Shown in pieces: positions 6,538-13,500 of a stretch of 13,500 nucleotides of DNA. How positions within the stretch are numbered: the stretch's first letter is position 1; every line of letters starts with the position of its first letter. A model generated the notes under the pieces. It worked only from the letters and a program-made list of their open reading frames with translations. It was not told the DNA's origin and made no database searches. The DNA comes from Verrucomicrobiales bacterium (GTDB lineage Bacteria; Verrucomicrobiota; Verrucomicrobiia; Verrucomicrobiales; DEV007), in NCBI GenBank assembly GCA_002696885.1, contig NZSO01000086.1:1-13500 (forward strand), given 5' to 3'. The position numbers and the translations under genes were made by a program.

Positions 6538-7893
6538 ATGATAATTAACGACGATATTTTTCAAGAAAGTGACAATTATTTTTTGCGCTCTCTTCAAAGC
6601 CTACATTCAACTAGACTAGCTAAAGCATCCGTGTTCGGTAGTATTCTGTCGTACAATGGACAAGTTATCGAGGCCTCGCCTCTACCCGGCATTATTGGCT
6701 CTCTGTGTACAATATCCTCTAAAAATGATGAGGTTATAAAGGGTGAAATTGTTGCTGTAAATGAAAATAAAGTAGACATTCTTCCCTATGAAAGTAATTT
6801 GGATATTAAAGTAGGAGATGTCGTTTTTTTAACTGAAACTCAGCAAGAGGTTAAGGTTGGTCATGCACTTTTGGGAAGAGTAATTGATGGCTTGGGAAAT
6901 CCGCTTGATGGAATTGGAAAACTTAAACTCCCAGATCGTAAAGGGTTGAATGGTGACCGAATTAATCCTTTTAAGAGAAAACCAATCACAGAAGTCCTAG
7001 ACGTAGGTATAAGAAATATCAACGCATTATTATCTTTGGGGAGAGGTCAAAGAGTGGGTATTATCGCTGGGTCTGGCGTCGGGAAATCTGTTTTGCTTTC
7101 TATGATAACTAAAAGTACTGATGCCGATGTTGTCGTTGTTTCATTGATTGGTGAGCGAGGTAGAGAATTGGCCTCCTTCACCAAGGAAATTTTAAATTCC
7201 CATTCGAAGGATAAGGTTGTAGTTGTTGCAGTTCCTGCAGATCGATCACCATTACTTCGGATACAAGGAGCTAAGAGAGCTACAGCCATTGCAGAATACT
7301 TTCGTGATCTGGGTAAAAATGTTCTTTTAATTACTGACTCTTTAACGAGAGTTGCACACGCTCAGCGAGAGCTTGGGCTAGCTCTGGGAGAACAGCCAAC
7401 ATCTCGAGGTTACCCTCCGTCAGTTATTTCACTATTACCAAACCTTATCGAGCGAACGGGAACAAGTACTGAAAACTCTGGTTCAATTACTGCTATTTAT
7501 ACTATTTTGGCTGATGGAGACGATACAACATCAGATCCGGTTGTTGATACTGCGAGAGCTATTTTAGATGGTCATATTGTCTTGAGCAGAGACCTTGCAC
7601 AACAGGGCATTTATCCAGCAATTGATGTTAATCAGTCAATCAGTAGATTGATGAACGATATTGTGGATCCAACGCAGCAAAAAAATGCACAATTGTTAAG
7701 AAAATATTTGTTGAAGTACAATGAAAATAGAGACTTGGTTTTGATGGGCGGTTATGTACAAGGCCAAGATCCTGATTTGGATAATGCTCTAGCTATTTGG
7801 CCAGCAATAGTGAAATTCCTGAAACAGGGTGAGAGCGAAGTCTGTCGTTTTGATGAATCAATAAGCCAACTTGCAGAACTTTTGGGAGCATGA
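6538..7893 (+). CDS. fliI: Flagellum-specific export ATPase FliI
   Basis: FliI is the F1-β-like ATPase that unloads chaperones and helps feed substrates into the flagellar type III export gate. The 451-aa product is full length. After a β-barrel N-terminal domain it shows GRVIDGLGNPLDG (about 115-127), the Walker A GSGVGKS (178-184), the catalytic segment SLIGERGRE, Walker B VLLITDSLTR, and the type III ATPase signature ALGEQPTSRGYPPSV. The C-terminal helical domain ends in an acidic/Leu-rich tail. The ATG lies 16 nt after the fliH stop, with a modest purine-rich upstream region. It is followed after one base by fliJ. Confidence 0.97.
   Translation: MIINDDIFQESDNYFLRSLQSLHSTRLAKASVFGSILSYNGQVIEASPLPGIIGSLCTISSKNDEVIKGEIVAVNENKVDILPYESNLDIKVGDVVFLTETQQEVKVGHALLGRVIDGLGNPLDGIGKLKLPDRKGLNGDRINPFKRKPITEVLDVGIRNINALLSLGRGQRVGIIAGSGVGKSVLLSMITKSTDADVVVVSLIGERGRELASFTKEILNSHSKDKVVVVAVPADRSPLLRIQGAKRATAIAEYFRDLGKNVLLITDSLTRVAHAQRELGLALGEQPTSRGYPPSVISLLPNLIERTGTSTENSGSITAIYTILADGDDTTSDPVVDTARAILDGHIVLSRDLAQQGIYPAIDVNQSISRLMNDIVDPTQQKNAQLLRKYLLKYNENRDLVLMGGYVQGQDPDLDNALAIWPAIVKFLKQGESEVCRFDESISQLAELLGA
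7884..7888 (+). promoter_or_regulatory. Shine-Dalgarno of fliJ supporting a GTG start
   Basis: GGGAG inside the last codons of fliI is 6 nt before GTG 7895. An in-frame TTG at 7871 would add eight residues that do not look like a FliJ N-terminus. Confidence 0.65.
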
Positions 7894-7894
7894 A

Positions 7895-8305
7895 GTGAAA
7901 AAATTAAAGAAATTTGATTTGCTTCAAGTTAAGGAAAAGTTAAAAATGCAAGAGTCAATTTCTGACTTAAACGCTGTAGAAGCGGATTCTCAGAAATGTC
8001 AGTTAATTCAAAATGAGTTAGAACAACTTTTGGATGAATATAATTCTAAAGTAGAAGAAATTGCCGTTAACTCCTTCATCAGTGATAGGCATTTAATGCA
8101 CAAGATGCTTGACCAAAAGGAAGTTATGTTAAACCGTTTAGAATTTTTAGAAAATGAAAAACAGGCAATCATCAGACAAGTTGCGTATTCTAAAGTAAAA
8201 TCGGACATTTATCAAAGGAAGCAAACTGAATTAAAAAGAGAGATCAAGAGTGAACTCTTAAAAAAAAATGAAGATAGTTCAGCCAAACTCAAACCCAACA
8301 GGTGA
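7895..8305 (+). CDS. fliJ: Flagellar export protein FliJ
   Basis: FliJ is the small coiled-coil stalk of the FliH/FliI/FliJ complex. It inserts into the FliI hexamer and contacts the FlhA gate. The 136-aa product is highly charged, contains almost no predicted sheet-forming stretches, and reads as one long antiparallel coiled coil (Leu/Ile/Met heptads through about residues 10-125). FliJ is poorly conserved, so position after fliI and the coiled-coil character are the main evidence. I use GTG 7895, one base past the fliI stop and preceded by GGGAG, giving an N-terminus beginning with KKLKKFDLL that fits the family. The σ54 promoter for fliK starts two bases after the stop codon. Confidence 0.85.
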   Translation: MKKLKKFDLLQVKEKLKMQESISDLNAVEADSQKCQLIQNELEQLLDEYNSKVEEIAVNSFISDRHLMHKMLDQKEVMLNRLEFLENEKQAIIRQVAYSKVKSDIYQRKQTELKREIKSELLKKNEDSSAKLKPNR

Positions 8306-8306
8306 A

Positions 8307-8322
8307 TGGCACGAATATTGCT
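8307..8322 (+). promoter_or_regulatory. σ54 (-24/-12) promoter of the fliKLMN unit
   Basis: TGGCACGAATATTGCT matches the extended σ54 consensus TGGCACG-N4-TTGCW at every fixed position, with GG 8308-8309 and GC 8320-8321. Transcription would start near 8333, about 22 nt before the fliK ATG, leaving GGAGAG (8344-8349) as the ribosome-binding site. It lies in the 49-nt gap after fliJ, so fliK can be expressed apart from the upstream genes. Confidence 0.87.
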
Positions 8323-8354
8323 GTTCAAAGCTTGGATAGGTGCGGAGAGCATAG

Positions 8355-10679
8355 ATGACCAGCGTGACAAATAATAATATAAATAACGTCAGTTTAATGT
8401 TAAACTCAAACCAGTCGGGCCTGATGGGTGGCGATGGAACTGTTCTAACTGGAAATTTTTTAGATATCATTTCGATGTTATCGGACACACCAAATTTAAA
8501 TCTGACAAATATTAGTGACGCCGAACTTCTTACAGACCACCCTAATAATGACACGGTCTTTTCGACCCTACAGCTATTACAAAAGCTTTTTGAAGAGAAT
8601 GAAATTAATTCAAAGAAAAATATAGCGCCTGAACTTTCTTCAAAATTTTTTGAAATAGTAAATGATAATAAGAATACAACGGATAATTCTAAGCTGGATG
8701 TATTTGAAATAGTGCCATGTGCACTATCAGATCTGGAAAGTATACCTAATGAAAAAATATTGTTAAACAATGCGGTTGCTGAACTTAAGGAAGGTAATTT
8801 TCCAATTAGTAAGTCCCTCGAAAGTGAAGTAAACTTAGTAAACAAAAGCCTTGAGAAAGAGTTTGCTGAGGGAAGCAAAGACGATACTTATAGAATGATC
8901 AGAGTAAGCAACATACCTACTTGGCCTGCTATTGTTGATACTTCGGTTCTCGTTGATCAAAACCCAAACACCGTGGTTATTGATCTTGAAAACGTTCTAG
9001 AAGCACTTCCGAATAAAACTGATGAATTTCAAATCTCAAAGTTATTTACCCGTTTAACTCCTCGTCTCGATCAAAGCGAAAAAGAAAGTACGGATCAAAA
9101 TCAGACAATAGCAGAGCACGACGATATTTCTAAGTCATTCAGTATCAAACCAGGTATTGGAAACAATTTTGAAGCTTTAGATTTATTAGCTGATGAACCA
9201 GATGAGCAAAACGAATTTCGTGAGGAGACTTATAAACCAGAAAAAGCAATTGGTTCCGCCGTCGATTTAAAAGAGGTCAATCTGAGAACAAAAGAAACGA
9301 ATTTAAACTTAAAAATCAAGTTGACCACTAATTCAGTGGAAGTCAGAGGTGAAACTGAGAATTCTTTAGTAATAAAGCAAGAATTGCCGATCCCAGATGG
9401 TTTTGTAAACCAGAATAACGTCATAGCTTTAGATATAGACAAAGTTACGGGACAGAATTTATTGGTTACTGTCGGTTCAGATCAAGTTGATGATGTTTCA
9501 AACTTGCCAAGAAAAGTTATCTTACAATTTTCTGAAGCCAAGCCACTTGGTTCGAGTCCGTCCATAAAAGTGACGTCAGTTGAAGAAAACGAATTAGATA
9601 GTACTAAACAGTTCATTGATACTAATCACGCAACTGTTATTGTAAAATCAAATGAAAATCTGCACGATCCTAATGTTAAGCCTGCTAAAATTCTAAAGGT
9701 ATTCAACCCAGATCTTCTAAAATTAAACCATGATAAAAATAGTTTAGAATTTATCGGAATAGAAACTAGTCTAGTAGATTTTTCAGAGGAAATATCGTCA
9801 AGGTTGAAAACCTTTGTATCAGGTGAATTCAGCAGTAAATCTATGTTAAATACCCTTCGCGAAACTATTAGTAAAAAAGTTGCTGCTAATGTATTGACTG
9901 AGACTGTCAAACCCCACATTTCTGATCTATTAAACTTGGCCGAAAAGAAGCCAAAAACTAAGCTTTTGCTATCTACAGCAGATGTCCTTGGCTACAGAGA
10001 AACTCTAAATTCGTTAGATAAGATATCATCTCACACTTATCTTTCATCTAGTATCTATGATGTAAGTAAGACTGCCGCACAGCCTGCGGTTGTGATAGAA
10101 CCGCCCTCAAGCGGTGAGAGAATGTTAGAACAAATGTTAGACGAAACTCCGTCTAAAATTACTCATCATGATCAGCCAAAGCAAACTAACCAGTTGGCAA
10201 ATAATGTATCGGCTGCTGCTGTTAAAGCGCAAACGACTGGCGCCAGTACATTTATAAATACTCTTAATCTATATGAGGCACAATTTACCTCCCGTGTTGG
10301 TATGTTACTGGCTGACCAAATGGCAAGGGGAAACGAAAATTTTGAATTTCAATTAGAACCAGAGTCTTTTGGAAAGGTGCGTGTAAACGTGGCATTGGAG
10401 AATTCGAATGTAGAGATTAAGATGGTCGTCGATAATACGGCGGCAGTTATGGCCTTAAGAGGAGGTGAAAACATGTTGCAAGTACTGGCAGAGCAACATG
10501 GATTGAAACTATCTGAGTATGTAGTTGATCTGCAAAACAATCAGAATGGTAAAAGTTCTGATCAAGATAAAAACTTCCAAGAAAACGAAAAAGATGGCTT
10601 AAAAAATGCTGAAGACTTTGAACAGGAAATAGAAATAACAAATCCTGATAGTAGATATAATTTAAACCTACTCGCATAG
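8355..10679 (+). CDS. fliK: Flagellar hook-length control protein FliK (large)
   Basis: FliK is exported during hook growth as a molecular ruler. Its C-terminal domain switches the export gate from rod/hook to filament substrates. At 774 aa it is much longer than enteric FliK (about 400 aa). Residues 1 to about 640 are Asn/Ser/Asp/Glu-rich, with no cysteine-rich or membrane segments and no obvious tandem repeat. The conserved hook-length domain is at about 655-730: FEFQLEPESFGKVRVNVALE, then VDNTAAVMALRGGENMLQVLAEQHGL and a β-strand LSEYVVDL, matching the LxPxxLGxVxV and LxxxGL pattern of the family. A polar tail ends in LNLLA. The ATG has GGAGAG upstream and its own σ54 promoter. Gene order and the C-terminal domain make the call secure. 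Confidence 0.92.
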   Translation: MTSVTNNNINNVSLMLNSNQSGLMGGDGTVLTGNFLDIISMLSDTPNLNLTNISDAELLTDHPNNDTVFSTLQLLQKLFEENEINSKKNIAPELSSKFFEIVNDNKNTTDNSKLDVFEIVPCALSDLESIPNEKILLNNAVAELKEGNFPISKSLESEVNLVNKSLEKEFAEGSKDDTYRMIRVSNIPTWPAIVDTSVLVDQNPNTVVIDLENVLEALPNKTDEFQISKLFTRLTPRLDQSEKESTDQNQTIAEHDDISKSFSIKPGIGNNFEALDLLADEPDEQNEFREETYKPEKAIGSAVDLKEVNLRTKETNLNLKIKLTTNSVEVRGETENSLVIKQELPIPDGFVNQNNVIALDIDKVTGQNLLVTVGSDQVDDVSNLPRKVILQFSEAKPLGSSPSIKVTSVEENELDSTKQFIDTNHATVIVKSNENLHDPNVKPAKILKVFNPDLLKLNHDKNSLEFIGIETSLVDFSEEISSRLKTFVSGEFSSKSMLNTLRETISKKVAANVLTETVKPHISDLLNLAEKKPKTKLLLSTADVLGYRETLNSLDKISSHTYLSSSIYDVSKTAAQPAVVIEPPSSGERMLEQMLDETPSKITHHDQPKQTNQLANNVSAAAVKAQTTGASTFINTLNLYEAQFTSRVGMLLADQMARGNENFEFQLEPESFGKVRVNVALENSNVEIKMVVDNTAAVMALRGGENMLQVLAEQHGLKLSEYVVDLQNNQNGKSSDQDKNFQENEKDGLKNAEDFEQEIEITNPDSRYNLNLLA

Positions 10680-10689
10680 GGAAATTACA

Positions 10690-11265
10690 ATGGCAGAAGA
10701 AGAACCAAAGAAAAAAATAAATTTCAAAAAAATTGCACTGTTTGGATTGGGACCAATCGTTTTGGTTGGGATTGGTCTGGGAGTTGGAGCCTTTTTATTT
10801 ATACCGACCCAAACACCAGTGCAACAGGTTGAAGAATTAATCGAAAAGAAACTTCAACAAGCAGGACAGCTACCTAGTAGTGAAGGTGAGGGCGAAGAGA
10901 ACGCCGAGCCACAAAAAGTATACAAAGACACTCCCTCTACGGAAACATTTGTTACTAGCTATTACACATTTCCAGATAATTTTACCACAAACTTAAAAGC
11001 TTCAAAAGCGTTTCTACAGATTAGTGTAGGGGTCTCCACGCAATATGATGAAACAGTTATAGAAAACGTCGAATTACATCAATTGGCTTTAAGGTCGGAA
11101 GTTTTGGGGGTCGTGAGTGAATTCACGGTTGAACAGGTCGAAGGTAAGATGGGCCGAGATCAGTTGGCCGATAGTATCAAAGATGCTATAAATGTAAGGC
11201 TTGAAGAACTTGAAGGTTTTGGTGGCGTTGAGGGCGTTTATTTTACATCCTTTGTATTACAATAG
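10690..11265 (+). CDS. fliL: Flagellar basal body-associated protein FliL
   Basis: FliL is a single-pass inner-membrane protein that associates with the stator around the MS ring and supports motor torque. The 191-aa product starts with a Lys/Glu-rich cytoplasmic segment, then one strongly hydrophobic Gly-rich helix (about residues 14-38). An acidic linker (about 55-75) precedes the periplasmic domain. That domain contains YYTFPDNFTTNLKASKAFLQ (about 91-110), which fits the family's conserved strand for nascent stator contacts, and ends in the YFTSFVLQ-type C-terminus that is typical of FliL. It starts 10 nt after fliK and is followed 13 nt later by fliM. No promoter is visible between fliK and fliL. 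Confidence 0.93.
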   Translation: MAEEEPKKKINFKKIALFGLGPIVLVGIGLGVGAFLFIPTQTPVQQVEELIEKKLQQAGQLPSSEGEGEENAEPQKVYKDTPSTETFVTSYYTFPDNFTTNLKASKAFLQISVGVSTQYDETVIENVELHQLALRSEVLGVVSEFTVEQVEGKMGRDQLADSIKDAINVRLEELEGFGGVEGVYFTSFVLQ

Positions 11266-11278
11266 ATGAGTATAAGGC

Positions 11279-12271
11279 ATGGTTGGGTCACGTAAATTAT
11301 CAAATGAGGAGGTCGAGGCTCTGCTTAGCGGGCTTAATGAGGAGACCTCAGAACAAAAGGCAGAACAGTTTGACCCTAACGAGGTCAGAGAATTTAAATT
11401 TGGTACTGAGGATCTATCACTTTTAGGTGATTACTACGCTTTGCGTATGATTAATGAAAAAATTTGCCGATTTACTAGATCTGTATTTTTACCAATGCTT
11501 CGTATTATGCCCAGAATTTCTTCATTCCCTCCTGAGGTAAAATCTTTTGATGAATATGTGGAAAGTTGTGATAATTTTGTAAGCGTAACAAACAGCAGGA
11601 TTGAAGACCTGCGAGGTAACGCGCTTTTAGTAATTGAAGCACCTTTCATCTCGCACCTTACGAACACCTATTATGGCGGTTCGAAAGTTCAATCATTGTT
11701 TGCACAGCAAGGAGAATTTACAGCAACCGAGCAGAGAATAATTGAAATCATTACTGAAGGTATGAATAGTGCATTGGAAACGGCTTGGAAGGATATGCTT
11801 CAGACAAAATTTGAAGTCCAGTCTAGGGAAGAAAACATTCAATTCGTTTCCTTTGTTGACGGTGCGGATACTGTCATTGTTTGTGCTTTTATGGTTCAAA
11901 TGCCAAATCATGATCCTGTCAGCTTTGATGTAGTTTATCCATTGCAAACTTTAAAACCAATTTCGTCACAGCTGCGCTCTCGCGTTCAAAATGAGTTTGC
12001 GCAGGATGATAGAACCTGGAAACAGCGCCTACAAAATGCAGTCTTGTCAATCCCTTTGACGCTTACTGCCGAACTCGGTAACCCAAAAACCTCGATTGGG
12101 AAATTGTTAAAGTCCTCTGAGGGAGATGTTTTTGGAATGTCAATGCCTGAGCACGTTCTTGTAAAAGTCGCCGGAGAAAATGTTTTTTATGCAGATATAG
12201 GTAAGGTAGGAGCCAACGCTGCAATTTCGATGAAAAGAAGAATTATAGAGAGTGGGAAAGATAATGGCTGA
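11279..12271 (+). CDS. fliM: Flagellar motor switch protein FliM
   Basis: FliM is the middle C-ring protein that binds phospho-CheY and transmits the switching signal to FliG. The 330-aa product begins with the CheY-binding peptide type LSNEEVEALLSG (residues 7-18). Its middle domain has RSVFLPMLRIMPRISSFPPE, and its C-terminal region is of SpoA type (about 250-320). The FliG-contact loop, GGxG in many FliM proteins, reads GGSK at 133-136, so the last glycine is replaced by lysine. A 9-codon ATG frame at 11266 directly after fliL is not used; ATG 11279, with AAGG upstream, is the start. The gene overlaps fliN by 8 bases. Confidence 0.95.
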   Translation: MVGSRKLSNEEVEALLSGLNEETSEQKAEQFDPNEVREFKFGTEDLSLLGDYYALRMINEKICRFTRSVFLPMLRIMPRISSFPPEVKSFDEYVESCDNFVSVTNSRIEDLRGNALLVIEAPFISHLTNTYYGGSKVQSLFAQQGEFTATEQRIIEIITEGMNSALETAWKDMLQTKFEVQSREENIQFVSFVDGADTVIVCAFMVQMPNHDPVSFDVVYPLQTLKPISSQLRSRVQNEFAQDDRTWKQRLQNAVLSIPLTLTAELGNPKTSIGKLLKSSEGDVFGMSMPEHVLVKVAGENVFYADIGKVGANAAISMKRRIIESGKDNG

Positions 12272-12560
12272 AGAAAATCAAACTGAAAATAAAGCAGATG
12301 GTATTGAAAATCTAAAAGTTCTTGAAAATATTGATGTTGAACTGACTGTGGAAGTGGGTAGGACCGAAATAACTATTCGTGAATTACTGCGCTTAAACGA
12401 AGGTTCTGTAGTGGAATTAGAAAGACTAGCTGGTGATCCTTTAGATATTTTGATAAACAATACAAAGATCGCAAAAGGTGAGGTTGTTATGATAGGTGAA
12501 CGCTTTGGTGTTCGTTTTGGCGAAATAGTAGATCCAGAAAAAAGAATGGAAAGTCTGTAG
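12264..12560 (+). CDS. fliN: Flagellar motor switch protein FliN
   Basis: FliN forms the lower C-ring together with the C-terminal part of FliM and docks FliH for export. The 98-aa product is almost wholly a SpoA domain (about residues 20-95): IDVELTVEVGRTEITIREL, then LNEGSVVELERLAGDPLDIL, NNTKIAKGEVVMIGERFGVR and a terminal EIVDP. This is the standard FliN pattern. I use ATG 12264, which overlaps the fliM end by 8 bases and has GGGAAAG upstream. An in-frame GTG at 12252 would add four residues and has poorer support. It is the last gene before the 106-nt gap that holds a new σ54 promoter. Confidence 0.96.
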   Translation: MAEENQTENKADGIENLKVLENIDVELTVEVGRTEITIRELLRLNEGSVVELERLAGDPLDILINNTKIAKGEVVMIGERFGVRFGEIVDPEKRMESL

Positions 12561-12625
12561 TGTCAGTTATTTGAAAATCCTTTTAAAGTTACCCAAGTAA
12601 TTGATTTTAAACAACTAAATAAATC

Positions 12626-12641
12626 TGGTACGATCATTGCA
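12626..12641 (+). promoter_or_regulatory. σ54 (-24/-12) promoter of the fliO-fliP unit
   Basis: TGGTACGATCATTGCA fits the σ54 consensus except for T at the C of TGGC, a common variant. GG 12627-12628 and GC 12639-12640 are in the right register. The predicted start is near 12652, giving a leader of about 15 nt to ATG 12667 that contains AAGGA. It sits in the gap between fliN and fliO. The remainder of 12561-12625 is AT-rich with no convincing terminator. Confidence 0.78.
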
Positions 12642-12654
12642 ATTCAATGTCATT

Positions 12655-12659
12655 AAGGA
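12655..12659 (+). promoter_or_regulatory. Shine-Dalgarno of fliO that fixes its start
   Basis: AAGGA lies 7 nt before ATG 12667 (10 nt before ATG 12670). An in-frame TTG at 12637 lies inside the σ54 -12 element, upstream of the predicted transcript start, and so is ruled out on that transcript. Confidence 0.65.
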
Positions 12660-12666
12660 ATTGCAA

Positions 12667-12954
12667 ATGATGTATGAAAAAGTCGCCCTGGTAATACTGT
12701 TTTTGGCAGCACTGTTTGTTGTACAGATATTTCTGTATAGACGTTCCAAATCAACATCATATGGTTTGTCAGAGCCTACTAATATTAAAGTAATATCAAG
12801 ACTGAATTTGTCCAAAACTACCCAGTTAAATATTATTACAGCGGGTTCAGATACTTTATTAATTGTTTCACCAAAAAATGCTCCTGCTACTGTTATGGCT
12901 CTTAATCTGCCCGATAAAGTTAGTGTGGTTGAAAGGCAAATAAATGAGGTTTGA
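12667..12954 (+). CDS. fliO: Flagellar export-gate assembly protein FliO
   Basis: FliO is a small single-pass membrane protein that helps FliP (with FliQ and FliR) assemble the export-gate core. The 95-aa product has a transmembrane helix at about residues 5-24 (KVALVILFLAALFVVQIFLY). A basic cytoplasmic segment follows, then a compact domain of the FliO type: VISRLNLSKTTQLNIITAG and DTLLIVSPKNAPATVMAL, resembling the family's pattern of a β-strand, a Gly and a hydrophobic LLIxV stretch. FliO is weakly conserved, and position before fliP supports the call. I choose ATG 12667 (a second ATG follows at 12670). It overlaps fliP by 11 bases. Confidence 0.85.
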   Translation: MMYEKVALVILFLAALFVVQIFLYRRSKSTSYGLSEPTNIKVISRLNLSKTTQLNIITAGSDTLLIVSPKNAPATVMALNLPDKVSVVERQINEV

Positions 12955-13500
12955 TTTTGTTTTTCTAATTTGTGTGGCTGCAGTTATGGTAATCAACAGT
13001 TCGGCCGTTGCATATGCACAGGATTTAAGTGCCTTGGGTTTGCCGGCGCTTACCACGGCGACAGGATCGAATGGGGAAACGACATATTCTCTATCACTCC
13101 AAATACTATTACTTATGACTGCTTTGACAGTCTTACCATCACTAGTTCTCGGAATGACAGCCTTTACCCGCATAATCATCGTTTTATCAATTTTGAGACA
13201 AGCACTGGGAACTCAACAAACGCCACCAAACCAGGTTTTAATAGCCATCGCATTGTTCCTGAGTTTTTTTATTATGAGTCCAATACTGAACTTACTTTAT
13301 ACTGAGACGATAAGTCCATATCTTGACGGAGATCTTCCAATGGAAAGTGCAATAAATCAGGGCCTTTCAGTTCTAAAAGATTTTATGGTCTCGAATACCA
13401 GAGTAGATACGTTAAATATGTTCTCGGATCTTGCTAAGGCGGAACCCTTTGAGGATAAACAAGCAATTCCCATCTCGATTGTGTTGCCAGCTTTCATTAC
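12944..13500 (+). CDS. fliP: Flagellar export-gate protein FliP (3' end cut off by the window)
   Basis: FliP is the main subunit of the export-gate core, assembling as a pentamer with FliQ and FliR inside the MS ring. The first 185 codons are present and in frame to the window edge. An N-terminal signal peptide is visible (about residues 5-25, with Ala-Tyr-Ala before Gln26, a plausible signal peptidase site), as in enteric FliP. Then come YSLSLQILLLMTALTVLPSL, FTRIIIVLSILRQALGTQQT and PPNQVLIAIALFLSFFIMSP, the hallmark FliP stretches. The last visible part (VLPAFIT) is the beginning of the conserved C-terminal membrane region. ATG 12944 has AAAGG 7 nt upstream and overlaps fliO by 11 bases. 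Confidence 0.96.
   Translation, partial: MRFDFVFLICVAAVMVINSSAVAYAQDLSALGLPALTTATGSNGETTYSLSLQILLLMTALTVLPSLVLGMTAFTRIIIVLSILRQALGTQQTPPNQVLIAIALFLSFFIMSPILNLLYTETISPYLDGDLPMESAINQGLSVLKDFMVSNTRVDTLNMFSDLAKAEPFEDKQAIPISIVLPAFI

Noticed and set aside
8279..8878. A 199-aa frame on the minus strand across the start of fliK
   Set aside because: It is antisense to an Asn/Lys/Glu-rich coding region and is correspondingly Ser/Leu/Phe-rich. It has no ribosome-binding site or family match, and fliK has its own promoter, start and conserved domain.
12580..12605. AGTTAC-CCAA-GTAATT weak hairpin after fliN as a terminator
   Set aside because: The stem is short with a G-T wobble and is not followed by a clear T-run; it is insufficient to claim termination.
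12970..13305. A 111-aa + strand frame in the fliP region
   Set aside because: It is out of frame with fliP, whose reading (from 12944) has unmistakable FliP motifs through the same DNA.
1..13500. Mobile elements, CRISPR arrays, tRNA or rRNA genes
   Set aside because: I saw no transposase-like frame, regularly spaced repeats, tRNA-like fold or rRNA sequence. The window is a continuous flagellar cluster with even base composition.

Overview
This window is almost entirely one flagellar gene cluster from an AT-rich, Gram-negative bacterium. The order on the + strand is σ54-activator - fliE - fliF - fliG - fliH - fliI - fliJ - fliK - fliL - fliM - fliN - fliO - fliP (cut by the window edge). A divergent fliS lies just upstream. 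This order, with a σ54-type regulator directly before fliE and fliS nearby, is the polar-flagellum arrangement of Gammaproteobacteria such as Vibrio and Pseudomonas. The AT-richness suggests an uncultured or marine lineage, but this is inference and the sequence does not fix the taxon. I see no mobile elements, tRNA, rRNA or CRISPR.

Layout. 1-203 (-): 5' end of an unrecognised small membrane protein. 255-587 (+): orphan 110-aa protein. 588-653: convergent intergenic stretch with two short inverted repeats. 654-1022 (-): fliS. 1023-1214: divergent control region with a consensus σ54 promoter. 1215-8305: activator, fliE, fliF, fliG, fliH, fliI, fliJ, tightly packed with overlapping or nearly abutting genes. 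8307-8354: a second consensus σ54 promoter, then fliK, fliL, fliM, fliN (8355-12560). 12561-12666: the only other real gap in the cluster, with a third σ54 promoter, then fliO and fliP (12667 to the edge).

How the genes work together. FliE and FliF build the MS ring and rod junction. FliG, FliM and FliN form the switch/C-ring. FliH, FliI and FliJ are the export ATPase complex. FliO and FliP belong to the export-gate assembly. FliK measures hook length, FliL sits at the stator, and FliS chaperones flagellin. The three σ54 promoters divide the cluster into three units: regulator + MS ring + ATPase, hook ruler + C-ring, and export gate.

Most notable points. The activator has an intact σ54-activating AAA+ domain, including the GAFTGA loop. 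However, it has a degenerate receiver-like N-terminus, no C-terminal DNA-binding helix-turn-helix, no adjacent sensor kinase, and a σ54 promoter of its own. That suggests an autoregulatory loop in which the activator works from solution. Two of the three predicted σ54 transcripts have leaders of about 13-15 nt that contain little besides the Shine-Dalgarno sequence.
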